Assembly (NCBI GenBank): GCA_035638075.1
Contig: DASRAU010000029.1
Span: forward strand, 1 to 64,000
From: DASRAU01 sp035638075
GTDB taxonomy: Bacteria; Acidobacteriota; Polarisedimenticolia; Gp22-AA2
Length of the DNA stretch: 64,000 nt
Direction: 5' to 3'
Shown here: piece after piece, positions 1 through 14,249 of the stretch
Layout of the letters: each line of letters begins with the position of its first letter
Numbering within the stretch: the stretch's first letter is position 1
Made by a program: the position numbers and the translations under genes
Notes under the pieces: model-generated
What the model saw: only the letters and a program-made list of their open reading frames with translations
Database searches by the model: none
What the model was told of the DNA's origin: nothing

Positions 1-45
1 CGCCACATGTACTTCAACGCCTCCAAGAGCAAGTGGGAGTTCTAA
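1..45 (+). CDS. C-terminal tail of an unidentified protein (5' end outside window)
   Basis: Frame 1 reads RHMYFNASKSKWEF and then TAA. The last 14 residues are too few to assign a family. The stop lies 19 nt before the next start codon, and a purine-rich ribosome binding site (GGGAAGGAG) sits between them, so this gene and the pterin dehydratase are probably co-transcribed. Confidence 0.55.
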   Translation, partial: RHMYFNASKSKWEF

Positions 46-64
46 AGAGCGGGAAGGAGCACCG

Positions 65-418
65 ATGCCCGAAAAACTGCCGGTCCTCGACGCCGCGGTG
101 ATCGACGCGCGGCTCGCGGAGATGCCCGGATGGAAGGTGGAGAACGGCTGGCTCCGTCGCAAGTTCAACACCGACGGCTGGCCGACGACCCTCATGCTCG
201 TCAACGCCGTCGGCTTCCTGTGCGAGGCCGCGTATCACCATGCCGACCTCGAGGTGACCTGGGGCAAGCTGTGGGTCAAGCTCCAGACCCACTCCTCCGG
301 TGGCATCACCGAGCGCGACTTCGCCCTCGCCAAAGAAATCGATCGTCTTGCCCTCTGGCGACCGCCCCAGGGCTCCGCGATGGAAGGCACTCCCAACAAG
401 TGGGTGCACGCGAAGTAG
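65..418 (+). CDS. phhB: pterin-4a-carbinolamine dehydratase
   Basis: This 117-aa protein matches the small pterin-4a-carbinolamine dehydratase family in length and in the region YHHADLEVTWGKLWVKL followed by THSSGGITERDFALA. The family's active-site His pair and the conserved TH..GG(I/V)T..D..LA tail are therefore present. The family dehydrates 4a-hydroxytetrahydrobiopterin in pterin recycling, usually beside aromatic amino acid hydroxylases. No hydroxylase is visible here, so the actual pterin (biopterin or methanopterin-type) is unknown. The ATG follows GGGAAGGAG at about 6 nt. It probably sits at the end of an operon that begins outside the window. Confidence 0.88.
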   Translation: MPEKLPVLDAAVIDARLAEMPGWKVENGWLRRKFNTDGWPTTLMLVNAVGFLCEAAYHHADLEVTWGKLWVKLQTHSSGGITERDFALAKEIDRLALWRPPQGSAMEGTPNKWVHAK

Positions 419-471
419 CAGGAAACCGTACGTCCGCCCCCGATGGCGATGAAGGTGGTCGACACGCACCT

Positions 472-512
472 GAGCCCGCGGGAGGGGCCTGTGCAGCCCC
501 CGCCGCGGGCTC
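472..512. terminator. candidate hairpin terminator after phhB
   Basis: A perfect 10-bp inverted repeat (GAGCCCGCGG and CCGCGGGCTC) encloses a 21-nt loop, 54 nt after the dehydratase stop and just beyond the end of the convergent small gene. No T-tract follows on either strand, so intrinsic termination is uncertain. The position between converging genes is the main support. Confidence 0.4.
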
Positions 513-531
513 GTAAGCGGTCTCGCGACGT

Positions 532-696
532 TCAGACGCTGGTCTGCGGCCGCTTGTACTCCGGGATCTCGCGATAACGGTCGTTCGACGGCTTGCGGTT
601 CCCGTTGTTGTTCACGGGGTCCTGGCCGTGCAGACCGGGGGCGATCATGGGTGCGATCCTCGGCTGGGGAGGTTCGATGGAGTCGAATCGGATCAT
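532..696 (-). CDS. small 54-aa Pro/Asn-rich protein, function unknown
   Basis: A minus-strand ATG at 696 is preceded by an excellent ribosome binding site (GGAAGGAGG with a 6-nt spacer), which makes this short frame credible. The product begins MIRFDSIEPPQPRIAP and contains DPVNNNGNRKPSNDR before a charged tail ending KRPQTSV. It has no Cys, no signal peptide and no membrane segment. The composition (Pro, Asn, Arg) suggests a disordered peptide. It stands alone between phhB and the PilZ gene. I do not recognise a family. A peptide precursor or a small regulatory protein are both possible. Confidence 0.5.
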   Translation of the reverse strand: MIRFDSIEPPQPRIAPMIAPGLHGQDPVNNNGNRKPSNDRYREIPEYKRPQTSV

Positions 697-839
697 GGTG
701 CCCTCCTTCCTCGCCGTTCTATCTGGCGCGAGACGACAATGCGCCCGTGGGAAAAGCGGGGCAATGAGGCGCACGCTCCATCGCGGGTCAGGAAAGTCGG
801 AACGGGGGTTCAGGAGACGCGAAAGCGTCCGGTGAGCGT

Positions 840-1565
840 CTACAGCGTCGCGGGGAGATCGAGCGTGCCGAGCTGGCTCATGAGGTAGCTCTCGAGCACC
901 GAGCGCTCGGCGTCTCCGGCCTCGGCGAACTCGACCCCCATGCCGCTCTCCGCGTCGAGGTCGCCGCGGCCCTGGCGGATGACCTTCCCCTTCAGCCGCA
1001 GGCTGCGCGAGCCGGAGCCGACGCAGAACACCATCTCGATGGCCGTGCCGACGGGATACGGCGCCTGCGTCTCGATGAAGCAGCCGCCGGCCGAGAGCGA
1101 CCGGATGGTGTCGTAGTTGAAGTAGTCCGCGGCGTAGAGCCCGGGCTCGCGATGGGCGACCGCCAGCTCGGTGCGGATGCGCAGCTCCTTGCGCTTGGCG
1201 AGGTCGAACATCTCGTGCATGCGCAGGTACAGGTCGTTGAGCTTGAGCGGGCTTCCGACGAGCGTCGGCACGTTGCCGAGCACGGCGCGCACTTCCTGCT
1301 CCTCCGGCGCGTTCGAGACGCAGACGAGGAGCGGCAGCCCGGCTCGCCCGAAGTGCTGGTGCACGAGCGCGAGGCAGCGCTTGCGTGCCTCCTCCTCGGC
1401 GGGCGGGCGGACGACCACGAGCGCCGGACCGACGCGGGCGGCCCGCTCGATCTCGGATCCCTCCGGGTAGGCGGTGACGATCTGATACCCGAACTTCAGG
1501 ACCGCCTGGGCCAGACCCAGAAGAGTGGCCGATTGCCGGGCGATGATCAGGACGGGGGGCCGCAC
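840..1565 (-). CDS. PilZ-domain protein with receiver-like N-terminal half
   Basis: About 241 aa. The N-terminal half (VRPPVLIIARQSATLLGLAQ through LLVCVSNAPEEQEV and LVGSPLKLNDLYLRM) has the alternating beta/alpha pattern of a receiver-like domain, but no clear phospho-acceptor Asp pocket is visible. The C-terminal half has features of a PilZ domain: an initial R.RTELAV, then NYDTIRSLSAGGCFIET and GMGVEFAEAGD. PilZ domains commonly bind c-di-GMP, so a signalling or motility role is plausible. The start is uncertain. GTG at 1565 is the first reasonable codon in frame, and there is no strong ribosome binding site. It is divergent from the S9 peptidase gene. Confidence 0.7.
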   Translation of the reverse strand: MRPPVLIIARQSATLLGLAQAVLKFGYQIVTAYPEGSEIERAARVGPALVVVRPPAEEEARKRCLALVHQHFGRAGLPLLVCVSNAPEEQEVRAVLGNVPTLVGSPLKLNDLYLRMHEMFDLAKRKELRIRTELAVAHREPGLYAADYFNYDTIRSLSAGGCFIETQAPYPVGTAIEMVFCVGSGSRSLRLKGKVIRQGRGDLDAESGMGVEFAEAGDAERSVLESYLMSQLGTLDLPATL

Positions 1566-1706
1566 GCTCCCGAATCTAGGAGCCTTTCCCGCAAATGGCA
1601 ATACGGTGACGGAGGGTGGGCCGCCCCCCTCGCGCCCGAAGGAGCCGGACGATCCAAATCCGGGCGATCTGCGGCAGAATCCCCGCCTCACGAAGAAGGA
1701 GGCCTG

Positions 1707-3881
1707 ATGCCGTCCGTCGATGCCGCCCGTCCGACCCGGGGGATCCCGGCGAGGTCGTTCGCTGTTGCCCTGCTCGGTGCCGCGCTCCTCTCTTCGGCCT
1801 CCCCGGGAACGGCGGCGGCCGCTGCGGCCCAGCCCGCGTCGGCGGCCGCGTCCTCCGGCACGTCGCACCCGTTCTCGGTGAAGGACATGGTCGCGATGGA
1901 GCGCCTCTCCGACGCGCGTCTCTCGCCCGACGGGAAATGGATCGTCTACTCGCAGCGCGCCTACGACTGGGATGCGAACGCGACCTCGATCCACCTCTGG
2001 CTCGTGGCGGCGGACGGCGGCGAGCCGCGCCGGCTGACGGCCGGCAAGTCGCGCGACACCTCGCCCGACTGGTCTCCCGACGGCAAGACCGTCGCCTTCG
2101 TGTCGGACCGCGGCGGCTCGTCGCAGATCTGGACGATCGATCCGACCGGCGGCGAGGCGGCGCAACTGACCCGCTTCCCGGTGGACGTGGACAACCCGCG
2201 CTGGGCCCCGACGGGGCGCCGCATCGCTTTCAGCGCCGAGGTGTACGTGGACTGCCCCGACCTGAAGTGCACGGCCGACCGGGACAAGAAGGCGGACGAC
2301 GACCCGGTCAAGGCGCGCCTCTACGATCGCCTGCCGATTCGCCACTGGGACGCGTGGGAGGACGGCAAGCGCAGCCACCTCTTCGTGTGGACGCCCGGTG
2401 GCATCGGCGGACAGCCGGGCGACGAGAAGCCGGCCTTCACGCCGGTCGACATCATGAAGGGCATGGACGCCGACGGCCCGCCGAAGCCGTTCGGCGGCGT
2501 CGAGGAGTACTCCTGGTCGCCGGACGGCAAGTCGATCGCCTTCACCTCGAAGGAGCGCGCCGACGACGCCTGGTCCACCGACCTCGACATCTACCTCGTG
2601 TCGGCCGACGGCGGCGGGCGCCGCTGCCTGAGCGAGGCCAACGAAGCGCAGGACGGGAATCCGGTCTTCTCCCCCGACGGCAAGACCCTGGCGTGGCTGG
2701 CGATGGCGCGGCCGAAGTTCGAGGCGGATCGCCAGCGCGTGGTGCTGTACGACCTCGCCGCGGGCACGACGCGCGCCGTCACCGAGTCATGGGACCGGTC
2801 GGCCTCGAGCCTGGCGTGGGCGCCGGACGGACACAGGCTTTACGTGACCGCCGATGACACCGGCCGCGTGAAGATTTTCTCGCTCACGCTGCCGCCGGGC
2901 CCCGGCGACGCCCGGGTCGCGGTCGTGGAGGCGGAGGGACACAACGGCGGCGTCGAGATCGGCCGGGATCGCATCGTCTACCTGCACGACTCCATGGTCT
3001 CCCCCGCCGAGGTCTGGACGGCCCGTCCCGACGGGACCGGGAAGCGGGCGCTGACACGGGTCAACGCCGGCCGGATGGCCTCGGCGCGCGTCTCTGCGCC
3101 GGAGGAGTTCTGGTTCTACGGCGCGAACGGTGACAAGGTCCACGGCTGGCTCGTCAAGCCGGTCGGCTACGAGGCCGGGAAGAAGTACCCGGTGGCCTTT
3201 CTCATCCACGGCGGGCCGCAGGGAGCGTGGGCCGACCAATTCCACTATCGCTGGAACCCCGAGGCATTCGCCGGCGCCGGCTACATGACCATCGCCATCA
3301 ACCCGCGCGGCTCGACCGGCTACGGCCAGAAGTTCACCGACGAGATCAGCGGCGACTGGGGCGGCAAGCCCTATGAAGACCTCATGAAGGGGCTCGACCA
3401 CCTGCTGGCGACCCGCCGGGACATGGACGGCGATCGGATGTGCGCCCTCGGTGCTTCGTACGGCGGCTACATGATCAACTGGATCAACGGACACACCGAC
3501 CGGTTCCGCTGTCTCGTCAGCCACGACGGCGAGCTGGACGTGAAGACCTCCTACTACATCACCGAGGAGCTGTGGTTCCCGGAGTGGGAGTTCGGCGGCA
3601 CGCCCTGGGAGCATCCGGAAGGCTACGCGAGGGTTTCACCCGAGGCGTTCGTGGCGAAGTGGAAGACACCGATGCTCGTGGTGCACGGCGCGAAGGACTT
3701 CCGCCTGCCGGAGACCGAGGGTTTCGGGGTGTTCACCGCCCTGCAGCGGCGCGGCATCCCCTCGCAGCTGCTGTATTTCCCCGACGAGAACCACTGGGTC
3801 CTCAAACCGCGCAACAGCGTCCGCTGGTACGACACGGTGCTGGCGTGGCTCGAACAGTGGACCTCGTCCGGAGCGCGCTGA
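1707..3881 (+). CDS. secreted S9-family prolyl oligopeptidase / acylaminoacyl peptidase
   Basis: 724 aa. A GAAGGAGG ribosome binding site 4 nt before ATG 1707 fixes the start. The N-terminus has an Ala-rich signal peptide (RSFAVALLGAALLSSASPG, roughly residues 16-35). Residues about 55-470 carry WD40/TolB-like blades with repeated SPDGK motifs (LSPDGKWIVYS, WSPDGKTVAF, FSPDGKTLAW). The C-terminal alpha/beta hydrolase domain has HGGPQG (oxyanion region), GASYGGYM (Ser584), the acid in HGAKDFRLP (Asp664) and His696 in DENHWV. This is an intact S9 triad. It is expected to cleave short peptides in the periplasm. No operon partner is visible. Confidence 0.93.
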   Translation: MPSVDAARPTRGIPARSFAVALLGAALLSSASPGTAAAAAAQPASAAASSGTSHPFSVKDMVAMERLSDARLSPDGKWIVYSQRAYDWDANATSIHLWLVAADGGEPRRLTAGKSRDTSPDWSPDGKTVAFVSDRGGSSQIWTIDPTGGEAAQLTRFPVDVDNPRWAPTGRRIAFSAEVYVDCPDLKCTADRDKKADDDPVKARLYDRLPIRHWDAWEDGKRSHLFVWTPGGIGGQPGDEKPAFTPVDIMKGMDADGPPKPFGGVEEYSWSPDGKSIAFTSKERADDAWSTDLDIYLVSADGGGRRCLSEANEAQDGNPVFSPDGKTLAWLAMARPKFEADRQRVVLYDLAAGTTRAVTESWDRSASSLAWAPDGHRLYVTADDTGRVKIFSLTLPPGPGDARVAVVEAEGHNGGVEIGRDRIVYLHDSMVSPAEVWTARPDGTGKRALTRVNAGRMASARVSAPEEFWFYGANGDKVHGWLVKPVGYEAGKKYPVAFLIHGGPQGAWADQFHYRWNPEAFAGAGYMTIAINPRGSTGYGQKFTDEISGDWGGKPYEDLMKGLDHLLATRRDMDGDRMCALGASYGGYMINWINGHTDRFRCLVSHDGELDVKTSYYITEELWFPEWEFGGTPWEHPEGYARVSPEAFVAKWKTPMLVVHGAKDFRLPETEGFGVFTALQRRGIPSQLLYFPDENHWVLKPRNSVRWYDTVLAWLEQWTSSGAR

Positions 3882-4005
3882 CCGCCCGTCACAGCCCGCA
3901 CGACGACGACGCGCGTCCGTGTTCGCCTCCGGGGAAAAGCCGACCGCCGTCTCGGTGCTTCCACAGATGGATCCCGGATCCTTGTGGCGGTACCGTCTCG
4001 GCCCA

Positions 4006-7000
4006 ATGCGAACCGAACAGGTCCCCCTCCCGGCCCCGGCGCGCCTCGAAACGCTGCAGGCGATTTTCGAATCCCAGGCGGAGGCGCGTCCCGACGCCGT
4101 CGCGGCCGTGTTCGGCGAAGAGGAGACGCGCTATGCACAGCTCGAGGAGCATTCCAACCGTGTGGCACGCGCCCTGCGCGCCCGGGGAATCGGACGCCAC
4201 AGTCTCGTGGCCCTGCTGGCGCCGCGATCGATCGAGCACGTGGCGGGGATGCTCGGCATCCTCAAGGCCGGCGCCTGCTGCGTTCCGCTCGACCCCGAGG
4301 ATCCGCCCGCCCGTCTCGACGCCCTTCTCGGAGACTGCGACCCCGCGGGCCTTCTGACCGCCGGCCCCGTCCCCGAGCTGCGCTTCGACGGCCTGCACCT
4401 CGACCTGGGGGCGGTTGAAATCGCCGCGGCCGACCCCGACCGCCTGGAGCGTTCGGAGCAGGACGCGCAGCCGCGGGATCTCGCCTTCCTCTTCTATGTC
4501 TCGGGCGGCGACGGCCGGCCGCACGGCGTCATGCTCGAGCACCACAACATCGCGCATCTCGTGCGCGCGCGCGCCTCCCTCTTCGGGATCGTCGCCGAAG
4601 ATCGCGTCTACCAGGGGTCCGCGCCCGGGACCGACCGCGCGGTGGAAGAGATCTTCCTGGCGCTCGAAGCCGGCGGAACGCTGGTCATCGCCACGCGGGA
4701 GATGGCGCTCGCCGGGCGGCACCTGGCGCGGCTCCTGACCCTGCAGGGGGTGAGCGTCCTGTCCACGACGCCCACGCTTCTGGCCCTTCTGGCCGGTGAC
4801 GTCCCGACCCTGCGGCTGGTCCTGCTCGAGGGCGAGCCGTGTTCGCGCGACCTCCTGGGACGCTGGAGCCGGCCGCAGCGCCGCCTGGTGATGGTCTACG
4901 GCGTCACCGAGACGTGCGGCATCGCGGCGTGCGCCGACGTGACCCCCGACGGGGCGATTCATTTCGGTCCGGCGGTGCCGGGGGCGCGCGTGCGCATCGC
5001 CGATCCCGACTTGCGCCCGGTCGCACCCGGCGAGGTCGGGGAGATCTGCGTCGGCGGGGCCGGGCTCGGCCGCGGCTACTACGGCCGTCCGGTCGAATCC
5101 TGGTCGCGGTTCGTCCACGATCCCTGGGCGCCGGCCGACTTCACCGATGCGCGCGTCTTCCGCACCGGTGACTACGGCCGCATCGACGCCCACGGGAACC
5201 TGCACCTGCTCGGACGGGCCGACGGCCAGGCGCGCCTGCGCGGCAGGCGCGTCGAGATGGAAGAGATCGAGCGCCAGCTCGAGTCCGTGGAGGGCGTCCA
5301 GGCCGCGGCCTGCGCCGTGCGCACGGGCGAGGATGGCGACGCGCGGGTGGTGGCGTGGATCGAGCGGAGGCCGGGTCTCGCCCTCGACGGCGAGACGGTT
5401 CGTTCGGCGGTGCGCGGGCGCCTGCCGGCCGGGATGGTCCCGGCGCTCATCGAGGTGGTCGAGTCGCTGCCACGACTCGCCACGGGCTCGCTCGACCGGG
5501 CGGCGCTCCCCGAGACCGGGCCGCGCCGGGCGCGGGCGCCGTCGCACGGCGGCGCCCCCCACACGGTGGCGGAGGTGCGCATCGCGGCGCTGTGGGAAGG
5601 GCTGTTCGCGCCGGCCCGCGTGGCGCGCGAGGATCATTTCTTCCTCGACCTCGGCGGCCATTCGCTCCTGGCGCGCCGCATGATCGCCGAGCTGCGCAAG
5701 GATCCCTGGTTCGCGCACGCGACCGTCGAGCACGTGTACGACCATCCCACGGTGGCGGCGCTGGCCGCGGCGCTGCTCTCCACCGGTCCCTCCGATTCGG
5801 CCTCCGGGTCGACTTCAGCGCGCCGCTTCCGGCGCGGCGAGCGGCGGCGGCACGCCTTCGCGGGCGTGCTGCAGGCGGTGGGTCTCTACGCCGTGTTCGC
5901 CTTCGCGGGCTCGCAGGCGGTGGCGTTCTTCCTCGGGCTGACGCTCCTGCGCGGCGAAGGCGTCGCCCCGGTGCAGGCCACGGTGGGAGCGCTCCTCGTC
6001 GCCGCGCTGGCGCTGCCGGTGGCGCTGCTGCTGGCGATCGCCGCCAAGTGGATCCTGCTCGGCCGGGTTCGGCCCGGGCGTCATTCCCTCTGGGGCTGGT
6101 ACTACGTGCGCCACTGGTTCGTCACCCGTCTGGTGGACACGCTGCCGCTCGATCTCCTCGCGGGAACGCCGCTCCTGTGCTGGTTCTACCGCGGGCTGGG
6201 CGCGCGCATCGGCCGCGAGGTCCACCTCGGGACCCGGTCGATCGAAGGGTTCGACCTGGTGCGCATCGGGGACGGCTCGAGCCTCAGCGCGCGGGCGCGC
6301 CTCATCGGCTCCAAGGTGGAGGACGGCCTGCTGGTGCTGGGACCGGTGCGGATCGGGTCCGGCTGTTTCGTCGGCACGCGCTCGACGCTCGAGCCGCAGA
6401 CGCGCATGGAAGATGGCGCGCGGCTGGAGGACCTGTCCTACCTGCCGGGGGGCTCCCGCGTCCGCGCCGGTGAGACGTGGTCCGGAGCGCCGGCGCATCC
6501 CGCGCCCGACGCCGTCGCGCCGCAACGACTTGCGTTCGCGCAGGATGGCACCAGGCGGCGACCGAAACGGCTGCGGGTGCCCGCGCTCGTCTACGGCCTG
6601 CTCGCGGTCCTGTTGTCGCTCCTCCCCGCGGCCGCCGCCGCACCCGGTGTGCTCCTCCTGCTGCGCCTCGGCCAGTCCGCCGCCCCGTGGCTCGTCGTTC
6701 CCGCGGCGCCGCTCGCCGGCGCGTCGTTCGCGCTCCTGCTCGCGGGGGAGATCGTGCTCCTCAAGAGACTCTTCGTCGGCCGGCTCGCGCCCGGCCGTCA
6801 CCGCCTGCACGGCCGTTTCTACCTGCGCGCCTGGCTCTCCGACCGGCTGCAGGGACTGGCCTCGCCGATCCTCGGCGGATTCCAGGGCAGCGTGTACCTG
6901 GCGCCGTGGTACCGCGCGCTCGGCGCGCGCATCGGCCGCGGGGTGGAGATCTCGCGCCCCGCCTCGGTCGTTCCCGACCTGCTGGACATCGCCGACGAGG

Positions 7001-8028
7001 CGACCATCGCCGAAGGCGTGCTGCTGGGCGCGGCGCGCGTGGAGCGCGGCCTCGTGACGCTGACGCCGACGCGCGTCGGCCAGCGCGCCAGCCTCGGCAG
7101 CGCCGCCGTGGTGCCGGCGGGCGCGCGGCTCGGAGACGCGTCACGGCTCGAGCCGCTCTCCGTCCTGCCCGCGGATCCGGACGATGCGGGCCGCCACGGC
7201 GCCGCCTGGATCGGCTCTCCGCCGCGGCCGATGGTCCTCGCGCGCGGCGACACGCCGTTCTTCGGCGAGGAGGCGACCTACCGGCCCAACCGGGCGCGCC
7301 GGGCGCTGCGCGCCTCGGTCGAGGCGGTGCGCGGCATTCTGCCTCCGGCGGGCTTCACGCTGGTGATCGCCGCGACGGTGCTCTCGGCCATCGCGCTGCG
7401 CGCGGAGCGGGGCGCCCTGGCCACGCTCCTGCTGATGCCGGTCACTTACCTCGTGGCCTGTCTCGCCGCCTTCGGCGTGGTCGTCGCGGTGAAGTGGGCG
7501 CTTCTCGGCCGCGTGGCGCCGCTGGTCCGGCCACTCTGGAGTCCCGAGGTCCTGCGGCTGCAGGCGGTGGAGGCGCTCTACGAGTTCCTGGCGGCGCCGC
7601 TCCTGCTCGGAGCGCTGCGCGGCACGCCCTTCCTGCCGTGGTGCCTGCGGCTCCTCGGCGCGCGCATCGGCCGCTGCGTGTCGCTCAACACGACCCGGGT
7701 CGCCGCCTTCGACCTCGTCGAGGTGGGAGATCGCAGCGCCCTGAACGAGGACGCCGAGCTGCGCTCCCCGCTCGTGGAGGATCGCGTGCTCAACGCGTCA
7801 CGGCTGCGCATCGGCTCCGACTGCTCGGTCGGCGCCGGATCGGTGCTCCTCTCGGGGACCGAGATGCAGAACGGCTCGCGGCTCGGGGCGTTGTCCATCC
7901 TCAGGAACGGCGAGACCCTGCCGGCGGGGACGTCCTGGGCGGGGCTTCCGGCGATCCCGGTGCCGCCGTCGGTCCTGACGCTCGCCACACCCGGCCCGAC
8001 GCCGCCGATGGCCGCGGGCCTCGCGTAG
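4006..8028 (+). CDS. Pls-like membrane NRPS: degenerate adenylation domain, carrier domain, three TM/left-handed-helix modules
   Basis: About 1340 aa. Residues 1-510 form an adenylation domain with a recognisable A5 (MVYGVTETCG), A7 (VFRTGDYGRID) and A8 (GRADGQARLRGRRVEMEEIE). The P-loop A3 reads FYVSGGDGRPHG (about 163-174), without the usual SGTTG.PKG. The A10 region reads PRLATGSLDRAAL (about 491) with Ser where the catalytic Lys should be. The carrier domain is intact (DLGGHSLLARR, Ser553). Three repeats follow, each with two membrane segments and then a hexapeptide-like soluble domain (GLGARIGREVHLG, ALGARIGRGVEIS, LLGARIGRCVSLN). This A-T-(TM2-soluble)x3 layout is that of epsilon-poly-lysine-synthetase-like proteins (NRPS terminal-domain family). 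The start could also be GTG 3919 or ATG 3967; no site has a strong ribosome binding site. Confidence 0.82.
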   Translation: MRTEQVPLPAPARLETLQAIFESQAEARPDAVAAVFGEEETRYAQLEEHSNRVARALRARGIGRHSLVALLAPRSIEHVAGMLGILKAGACCVPLDPEDPPARLDALLGDCDPAGLLTAGPVPELRFDGLHLDLGAVEIAAADPDRLERSEQDAQPRDLAFLFYVSGGDGRPHGVMLEHHNIAHLVRARASLFGIVAEDRVYQGSAPGTDRAVEEIFLALEAGGTLVIATREMALAGRHLARLLTLQGVSVLSTTPTLLALLAGDVPTLRLVLLEGEPCSRDLLGRWSRPQRRLVMVYGVTETCGIAACADVTPDGAIHFGPAVPGARVRIADPDLRPVAPGEVGEICVGGAGLGRGYYGRPVESWSRFVHDPWAPADFTDARVFRTGDYGRIDAHGNLHLLGRADGQARLRGRRVEMEEIERQLESVEGVQAAACAVRTGEDGDARVVAWIERRPGLALDGETVRSAVRGRLPAGMVPALIEVVESLPRLATGSLDRAALPETGPRRARAPSHGGAPHTVAEVRIAALWEGLFAPARVAREDHFFLDLGGHSLLARRMIAELRKDPWFAHATVEHVYDHPTVAALAAALLSTGPSDSASGSTSARRFRRGERRRHAFAGVLQAVGLYAVFAFAGSQAVAFFLGLTLLRGEGVAPVQATVGALLVAALALPVALLLAIAAKWILLGRVRPGRHSLWGWYYVRHWFVTRLVDTLPLDLLAGTPLLCWFYRGLGARIGREVHLGTRSIEGFDLVRIGDGSSLSARARLIGSKVEDGLLVLGPVRIGSGCFVGTRSTLEPQTRMEDGARLEDLSYLPGGSRVRAGETWSGAPAHPAPDAVAPQRLAFAQDGTRRRPKRLRVPALVYGLLAVLLSLLPAAAAAPGVLLLLRLGQSAAPWLVVPAAPLAGASFALLLAGEIVLLKRLFVGRLAPGRHRLHGRFYLRAWLSDRLQGLASPILGGFQGSVYLAPWYRALGARIGRGVEISRPASVVPDLLDIADEATIAEGVLLGAARVERGLVTLTPTRVGQRASLGSAAVVPAGARLGDASRLEPLSVLPADPDDAGRHGAAWIGSPPRPMVLARGDTPFFGEEATYRPNRARRALRASVEAVRGILPPAGFTLVIAATVLSAIALRAERGALATLLLMPVTYLVACLAAFGVVVAVKWALLGRVAPLVRPLWSPEVLRLQAVEALYEFLAAPLLLGALRGTPFLPWCLRLLGARIGRCVSLNTTRVAAFDLVEVGDRSALNEDAELRSPLVEDRVLNASRLRIGSDCSVGAGSVLLSGTEMQNGSRLGALSILRNGETLPAGTSWAGLPAIPVPPSVLTLATPGPTPPMAAGLA

Positions 8029-8041
8029 CCCGCTTTCCTTC

Positions 8042-8374
8042 CTACTTCTTCGCCTTCTTCGGACGCGCCGCGGCGACGTCCTCGACCCACGACAACGCCG
8101 CCATCATCGCCGGAAACCCGATGGTCGTGGTCGCGAGGAGCACGACGTGCCGGCACTCGTCCGCCGTCGCGCCCGCTTCCAGCGAACGGCGCACGTGCGA
8201 GTGCACGGCCCCCTCGAGCCGCGCGCCCACGGCGATGCCGAGCTTGACGAGCGCCGCCTCCTTCGCGTCGATGGGGCCGGCCTTGCGGCACGCGGCGCCC
8301 AGTTTCTCGTAGGCCGCCAGGACCTCCGGATATCGCCTGCGGTTCTCGCTGTACCAGCCGGGGATCTTCGCCAC
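8042..8374 (-). CDS. carboxymuconolactone decarboxylase / AhpD-like family protein
   Basis: About 110 aa from GTG 8374, which has GAGGAGG 5 nt upstream. ATG 8395 lies 7 codons further upstream and overlaps that site. The sequence contains LVKLGIAVGARLEGAVHSHVRRSLEAGAT, ADECRHVVLLATTTIGFPA and a Lys-rich tail. The all-helical pattern (SHVRRSLEAGAT..E) is that of CMD/AhpD-like proteins. The typical AhpD CxxC pair is not present; only one Cys-His (ECRH) is seen, so peroxidase activity cannot be assumed. It is convergent with the NRPS-like gene, whose stop is 14 nt away. Confidence 0.75.
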   Translation of the reverse strand: MAKIPGWYSENRRRYPEVLAAYEKLGAACRKAGPIDAKEAALVKLGIAVGARLEGAVHSHVRRSLEAGATADECRHVVLLATTTIGFPAMMAALSWVEDVAAARPKKAKK

Positions 8375-8411
8375 GCGAACCTCCTCGCGCGGCATTGTAG
8401 TCGCCGACGCG

Positions 8412-14084
<5,673 letters not shown>

Positions 14085-14249
14085 CCCCTCCTCTTACGCC
14101 GGGCCGCGGTCGGCGTCAACGCTTAAGGAGGCCTGTCCACGGGCCGTGCAGCACATCGTCCGCACCGGTTTCGCGCCGGCCGCGCGCGGCCACGCGCCCC
14201 ATGCGGTCCCGGGCAGGCTCCGTGCCTTCTGTTACCATCCAGGACCCCG

